Positions 6,436 through 10,020 of a DNA stretch of 10,020 bases are shown in pieces (within the stretch, counting starts at the first letter, position 1; each line of letters starts with the position of its first letter). Position numbers and translations under genes: made by a program. The stretch lies in the NCBI GenBank assembly GCA_947175775.1, contig CAMWNY010000065.1, positions 1 to 10,020 of the forward strand, given 5' to 3'. The DNA is from an uncultured Lachnospiraceae bacterium (GTDB lineage: Bacteria > Bacillota > Clostridia > Lachnospirales > Lachnospiraceae). Under the pieces are notes generated by a model, which worked only from the letters and a program-made list of their open reading frames with translations, did no database searches and was not told the origin of the DNA.

Positions 6436-7618
6436 CACATTGGGTGTTTTGCAGTCGGATATTGTAATCCCTGAGATTGTGCAGGAGAAAGCGAATATGG
6501 CATTTCAGAAAATTCGCGAAACAAACGCCATGGACGGGAAAGAGCAGATAAGCAATCAAACAAAGAGGAGAAAACCGCATATGAGAAAAAGGGGAATTTT
6601 AATATTTGCCGCTGCAATGGTGCTTGCTTTGGCAGGTGTCACGGTATTTGCGGCATATCAGAACTGGAGCAGAGGGCTTTCGGACGATTTGCAGATATCG
6701 GATGAGCAAAAGGAGAAACTGCAGGAGGAGGGCGCAGTCGCTTTTGCAATGCAGAGTCAGACGCAAAACGGCGTCACCGTGACGGCGCAGCAGAGCATTA
6801 CAGACAATTATTTTGCGCACTTAAGCTTTCGCGTCGAAGGATATGATTTGCCAAAAGACGCCCAGAATAACTATGCCGAACCGTGTTTTGAAAAGATTAA
6901 CATAACAGTGAACGGAGGTTCTGATTACAATATGTTCGGCAGTTTTTATGACGGCCTGGTAACGGGACCGGAGGGCAGAGCAGTATATGCGGACGGTTCT
7001 CCAATTGATTATGATGCGCCGGGCAGCCTGGCACGCTTTGTGCAGGAGGACGGCAGCTTGGAGTATTTGATAACGCTTCAGAATGCGGAAGCAGGATATT
7101 TTTTAAATAAGGAAGTTTGTGTGGAGTTTGAAAATTTGGGAACGGTTTCCAAGACAGTATATCAACGGGAACATGAGGTGAGCGGAAAATGGAGCTTTCG
7201 CTGGAATTTGCAAGGAACAGACAGCAGGAAAGAATACCGCCTGAACGAGCCGCTTGGTGACACGGGTGCGACGGTGGTGCGGGCGGAGATTTCGCCGATT
7301 TCCATGCATGTGGAGTATCATTTTCCGTATCAGGAATACACGGAAACGGGATTTGACCAGGACGGCAATCCCATTGAAACCACGCAGTTTGTGGAGGCTC
7401 CGCCGCTTGCGGGTGTGAAGCTCAAAGACGGCACCGTCTACCAGTATCTGTGCGACGGCGGTACGGAAGGATATCGGGAAGACGATAAGAATACGTACGT
7501 TGCAACATATGCAAACGACAGAATTATTGATACGGATGAGGTTGCATATCTTATTTTTAGAAAGAAGATAGATGGATTGTATTCGGAAAGTGATTTTTAT
7601 CTTGTTTCCGTAAAATGA
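6422..7618 (+). CDS. Membrane-anchored anti-sigma factor, DUF4179 type
   Basis: Predicted to hold the upstream sigma factor inactive at the membrane. The frame is open back to a GTG at 6299, but the true start is ATG at 6422, placed 8 nt after AAGGAGG (6407-6413), giving 398 residues. The layout is a cytoplasmic segment of about 56 residues (sigma-binding, no zinc-finger HxxxCxxC), one transmembrane helix about 58-78 after the basic KRRKPHMRKR stretch, then a large extracellular part. The region around the helix and the following NWSRGLSDDLQISDEQKEKL matches DUF4179. The outer domain beyond about residue 100 is beta-rich in appearance and presumably senses the signal. It overlaps the sigma gene by 14 nt and ends before a good terminator. 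The role is inferred from family and gene order. Confidence 0.85.
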   Translation: MNERDTLGVLQSDIVIPEIVQEKANMAFQKIRETNAMDGKEQISNQTKRRKPHMRKRGILIFAAAMVLALAGVTVFAAYQNWSRGLSDDLQISDEQKEKLQEEGAVAFAMQSQTQNGVTVTAQQSITDNYFAHLSFRVEGYDLPKDAQNNYAEPCFEKINITVNGGSDYNMFGSFYDGLVTGPEGRAVYADGSPIDYDAPGSLARFVQEDGSLEYLITLQNAEAGYFLNKEVCVEFENLGTVSKTVYQREHEVSGKWSFRWNLQGTDSRKEYRLNEPLGDTGATVVRAEISPISMHVEYHFPYQEYTETGFDQDGNPIETTQFVEAPPLAGVKLKDGTVYQYLCDGGTEGYREDDKNTYVATYANDRIIDTDEVAYLIFRKKIDGLYSESDFYLVSVK

Positions 7619-7634
7619 CAAAGAAAGAGAGCAT

Positions 7635-7664
7635 GGGGCTGCTTTGCAAAAGGCAGCTCTTTTT
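7635..7664 (+). terminator. Rho-independent terminator of the sigma/anti-sigma operon
   Basis: GGGCTGC (7636-7642) pairs with GCAGCTC (7653-7659), one G-U pair, around TTTGCAAAAG, followed by a run of five T (7660-7664). It lies 17 nt after the anti-sigma stop. The 3' arm GCAGCTCTTTTT is the same 12-nt string found in the terminator at 5485-5518. Confidence 0.8.
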
Positions 7665-7729
7665 GTGTGCAAAACAGTGCATGCGGCATTGCGGTTTTGT
7701 AAAAGCCTGTAAAATAATACTTTCGCAAA

Positions 7730-7758
7730 TTGACAAATAATTGGGCGTTTATTATACT
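7730..7758 (+). promoter_or_regulatory. Consensus sigma-A promoter of the LacI-family gene
   Basis: TTGACA (7730-7735), a 17-nt spacer and TATACT (7753-7758). Transcription would start near 7765, leaving an untranslated leader of about 130 nt before the ATG at 7896. It is the best promoter match in the window. Confidence 0.8.
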
Positions 7759-7796
7759 ATAAAGAGAAGGCAGACAATAGTATTATAGGTAAAATT

Positions 7797-7831
7797 ACTA
7801 AATTATTTTTATAAATTATGGTAAATTTAGT
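7797..7831. promoter_or_regulatory. Dyad in the leader of the LacI-family gene, possible operator or hairpin
   Basis: ACTAAATT (7797-7804) and AATTTAGT (7824-7831) are perfect inverted repeats 19 nt apart, about 35-65 nt after the predicted transcription start. They could be a binding site for autoregulation or a hairpin. They do not look like the usual LacI-family operator, a compact palindrome with a central CG. Confidence 0.3.
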
Positions 7832-7895
7832 CATTTCGACAATTTGTTATGAATGATGCAAAAGAATTACAGAAGAAAGGGGCAGCGGAATACAA

Positions 7896-8909
7896 ATGAA
7901 AAAAGTGACAATTCAGGATATTGCGGCGCAGATGGGATTAAGCCGCAATACTGTTGCAAAGGCGTTAAGCGGAGGGCTTGTGTCGCCTCAGACAAAACAG
8001 GCGGTGGTTCAGAAGGCATGGCAAATGGGATACGCGAAGCTTGATGAAAACCTGCTCGAGGAAGTAAAAAGTTTTAACCGAATAGTCAATACGGGTACAA
8101 TTCTGGTGCTCTTTAACCATATGCAGTCCATGTTTTGGACAAGGGCGCTCGCGGGAATCAGCAGTGCAGTAAATGACGAGGGGTATCGTATGCAGCTGCA
8201 TGTGGTGGACGAGAATGACAAGGACGGCAGCGAAACGCTTCGCCTGATTGCGGATGACGTGAAGGGAATTATCTTTCTGTGCATTTTTCCGATTAAATTT
8301 GTAAAAGGAGTTAGTCGTTCCAAACTCCCGATGACTTTTTTTAATACGCCCGTAAATGCGCAGGAATATATTGAACTTGGCGACATTATGAACATGGAAG
8401 GATTTTATTCCATGAACAGGCTTACGAATTATATAATTAAGGAAAAAGAAAGCGAAAGGCTTGCCTATATCGGATATGCGGAGGGCTCGCGTATGATTCA
8501 GGCAAGGTATCTAGGTTTCTTAAATGCCTGCAATCACAACAAGATTACGCTCGATGCACAGATACAGTATACGAATCCAGGCAATCAGGATTGCTTCAGC
8601 TATGCAGTGGTAGAGGAAATCATCAATAATATGCCTTACATTCCGGATGCAATTGTGTGCGAGGATGATGATGTCGCGAAAAATGTGTCGCTTGCCCTTT
8701 TGCAGCGGGATGCACAGGCAGTGAAAAATACGGTCATTACGGGATTTAATAACACATTGGAGTCTGATTTTTTTAAGAACGACATTATCACGGTGGATGT
8801 GCGCATTGAGGAAATGGGGCGCAGGCTTGTGAAATCCGTAGTGGACAGGGTGAATAATCCCACAATGGATTTGGCGTTTCACACGCTCGCTACGTATCCG
8901 CGGTTTTAA
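7896..8909 (+). CDS. LacI/GalR-family transcriptional regulator, divergent hinge
   Basis: A DNA-binding regulator of 337 residues, the usual family length. The N-terminal helix-turn-helix VTIQDIAAQMGLSRNTVAKAL is at 4-24, and the periplasmic-binding-protein-like effector domain runs from about 66 (TGTILVLFNH) to the end, containing VKGIIFLCIF, ERLAYIGYAEGS and IPDAIVCEDD. ATG at 7896 follows AAAGGGG at 7876-7882 at a long spacing of 13 nt; no better start is visible. Two departures from the classic family: the recognition helix reads TVAKAL instead of TVSRVL, and the linker at 45-62 lacks the usual N-x-x-A-x-x-L hinge helix. The effector and target genes are unknown. It is unlikely to be CcpA despite sitting next to hprK, because its helix-turn-helix differs from the CcpA type. 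The gap to hprK is 113 bp with no strong terminator, so read-through is possible. Confidence 0.85.
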   Translation: MKKVTIQDIAAQMGLSRNTVAKALSGGLVSPQTKQAVVQKAWQMGYAKLDENLLEEVKSFNRIVNTGTILVLFNHMQSMFWTRALAGISSAVNDEGYRMQLHVVDENDKDGSETLRLIADDVKGIIFLCIFPIKFVKGVSRSKLPMTFFNTPVNAQEYIELGDIMNMEGFYSMNRLTNYIIKEKESERLAYIGYAEGSRMIQARYLGFLNACNHNKITLDAQIQYTNPGNQDCFSYAVVEEIINNMPYIPDAIVCEDDDVAKNVSLALLQRDAQAVKNTVITGFNNTLESDFFKNDIITVDVRIEEMGRRLVKSVVDRVNNPTMDLAFHTLATYPRF

Positions 8910-8949
8910 AACGCAGTGCGAAAAAAGCATAGCAACGCTGTCAGGAATG

Positions 8950-9001
8950 TGCTAAAATAAATGCAAATAAATAAGACGTATGCGGCAGACCAACTTATAA
9001 T
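8950..9001 (+). promoter_or_regulatory. Two candidate -10 elements upstream of hprK
   Basis: TGCTAAAAT (8950-8958) fits an extended -10 with one mismatch, and TATAAT (8996-9001) is a perfect -10 box lying 21 nt before the hprK start. Neither has a good -35 at the right distance. An RNA from the second would have a leader of only about 15 nt, still enough to include the GAGGA ribosome binding site at 9011-9015. Confidence 0.35.
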
Positions 9002-9022
9002 AGAAAGAACGAGGAAAAAAAC

Positions 9023-9961
9023 ATGTCAAGTGTAAGCATTGAACGAGTTATCGAAAAGCTCAAACTCACGAATCTCACGCCGGAAATTGATGTTTCAAGC
9101 ATCAAAATCCATCAGCCCGACATCAACCGCCCCGCGCTGCAGCTTTCGGGATATTTTGAACATTTTGAGGAAACAAGACCTCAGATTATCGGATTTGTGG
9201 AATACTCTTATATGGAGCATATCACCGATGAGAAAAAACAGGAGGTTTATCCGAGAGTCATTTCGGAAAAGACACCGTGTATCATTTTTTGCAGGAATCT
9301 GATGCCGGATCAGCTGTTTATTGATATTGCGATGAAAAATAATGTACCGATTTTGAAAACGTCGAAGCCGACTTCGGCATTTATGGCGGAGATTATCCGC
9401 TGGCTTAATGTGGAGCTCGCACCGTGCATTTCCGTGCACGGCGTGCTTGTCGATGTTTACGGCGAAGGGGTGCTGATTACGGGAGAGAGCGGTATTGGAA
9501 AGAGCGAGGCTGCATTGGAGCTGATTAAGCGCGGACACAGACTTGTATCAGACGACGTGGTGGAAATCCGTAAGGTGAGCGATGATACGCTGGTTGGCAC
9601 CGCACCCGACATCACAAGGCATTTTATCGAGCTGCGCGGCATAGGAATAATAGATGTTAAGACACTATACGGTGTGCAGAGCGTAATGGATACCACAAAT
9701 ATCAATCTTGTGATTCGCTTGGAGGACTGGGACAAGGAGAAAAACTACGATCGTCTTGGGCTTGAGGAAAATTATACGGAATATCTCGGGAATAAGGTGG
9801 TTTGCCATAATATCCCGATTAGACCGGGCAGAAATCTTGCAATTATCTGTGAGTCGGCAGCGGTCAATCACCGTCAGAAGAAAATGGGTTATAACGCGGC
9901 GCAGGAGCTTTATCAGCGCGTGCAGAATTCTCTGTCAAAGCCAAGAGAAGACGATATGTAA
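9023..9961 (+). CDS. hprK: HPr kinase/phosphorylase
   Basis: Phosphorylates and dephosphorylates HPr on Ser46 according to fructose-1,6-bisphosphate, ATP and phosphate levels; HPr-Ser-P then acts with CcpA in carbon catabolite repression in Firmicutes. The 312-residue length is typical. The N-terminal domain covers about 1-128. The catalytic domain has conserved VHG with His139, the P-loop GESGIGKS at 154-161, RLVSDDVV at 173-180, and the HprK signature ELRGIGIIDV at 203-212. The C-terminal IPIRPGRNLAIICE near 264-277 is also typical. All key residues are present. ATG at 9023 is 7 nt after GAGGA (9011-9015). The next gene starts 26 nt downstream, so the two are likely one operon. In many Lachnospiraceae hprK is followed by glucokinase, murB, rapZ and whiA; only the first of these is reached here. 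Confidence 0.97.
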   Translation: MSSVSIERVIEKLKLTNLTPEIDVSSIKIHQPDINRPALQLSGYFEHFEETRPQIIGFVEYSYMEHITDEKKQEVYPRVISEKTPCIIFCRNLMPDQLFIDIAMKNNVPILKTSKPTSAFMAEIIRWLNVELAPCISVHGVLVDVYGEGVLITGESGIGKSEAALELIKRGHRLVSDDVVEIRKVSDDTLVGTAPDITRHFIELRGIGIIDVKTLYGVQSVMDTTNINLVIRLEDWDKEKNYDRLGLEENYTEYLGNKVVCHNIPIRPGRNLAIICESAAVNHRQKKMGYNAAQELYQRVQNSLSKPREDDM

Positions 9962-9987
9962 CATATAATATGGAGGAGAATAGACAA

Positions 9988-10020
9988 ATGAACAAATACT
10001 GTTTTGGAGTAGATTTAGGC
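9988..10020 (+). CDS. ROK-family glucokinase, first 11 codons, cut by window end
   Basis: ATG at 9988 follows GGAGGAG (9972-9978) at 9 nt and reads MNKYCFGVDLG up to the window end. FGVDLGG is the start of the phosphate-binding loop (DxGGT) of ROK sugar kinases and ASKHA-fold proteins. The position 26 nt after hprK agrees with the common Clostridia order of hprK then ROK glucokinase, which makes glucose-6-phosphate. Only 11 residues are visible, so the call leans on gene order. Confidence 0.7.
   Translation, partial: MNKYCFGVDLG

Noticed and set aside
7670..7699. CAAAAC/GTTTTG inverted repeat (7670-7675 and 7694-7699) between the terminator and the LacI-gene promoter
   Set aside because: It has only 6 bp, a large loop and no U-run, and sits right after a convincing terminator. 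No function can be supported.
8910..8945. Terminator after the LacI-family gene
   Set aside because: The CAG..CG/CG..CTG pairing is short and bulged and has no T-run, so it does not support a terminator between this gene and hprK.
1..10020. CRISPR arrays, tRNA or rRNA genes, transposase or integrase genes
   Set aside because: No regularly spaced repeats, no cloverleaf with CCA-like end, no rRNA-like sequence, and no translated frame resembling a transposase or integrase was found on either strand.

Overview
The window looks like chromosomal DNA of a Gram-positive anaerobe of the class Clostridia, most likely a Lachnospiraceae-type gut bacterium. The reasons are hprK followed by the start of a ROK-type glucokinase, a sigma factor/DUF4179 anti-sigma pair, a 'YTG' cell-surface repeat fragment, AGGAGG-type ribosome binding sites and U-run terminators. 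All supported genes are on the + strand. The assignment is inferred from gene content; no rRNA or other marker gene is present.

Left part (1 to about 3230), an AT-rich accessory defence segment. It holds the 3' part of a C5-cytosine DNA methyltransferase (its start lies outside the window) and, 14 nt downstream, a Sau3AI/MutH-type restriction endonuclease: a complete type II restriction-modification pair, probably acting on GATC. The whole window has only seven GATC sites, which fits long exposure to such an enzyme. Next comes a decayed abortive-infection-like gene with its own good promoter but no recognisable start codon and a frame break. It is cut off just where its conserved C-terminal domain should begin and joined in frame to a fragment of a repeat-containing surface protein. 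That joint is also where base composition changes, so it probably marks the edge of the defence segment.

Middle (3600-5900): pncB (nicotinate phosphoribosyltransferase, NAD salvage) with an extended -10 promoter. It is followed by about 725 bp without a real gene. This gap carries a 14-codon orphan reading frame with an ideal ribosome binding site, a strong terminator, and a cluster of hairpins including a GC-rich patch that looks like an intergenic repeat element.

Right part (5900-10020): an ECF-like sigma factor overlaps its membrane-anchored DUF4179 anti-sigma factor, closed by a terminator. Then comes a LacI-family regulator with a consensus sigma-A promoter and a long leader, then hprK (HPr kinase/phosphorylase, the sensor of carbon catabolite repression), and the first 11 codons of a ROK glucokinase. 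The last two genes are linked to glycolytic flux and sugar-use control.

The most notable items are the GATC depletion matching the restriction system, the triply damaged abortive-infection gene fused to a surface-protein fragment at a composition boundary, and the hairpin-rich intergenic element at 5441-5620. I do not see a clearly new system. The defence locus is a known R-M type with a decayed Abi companion.
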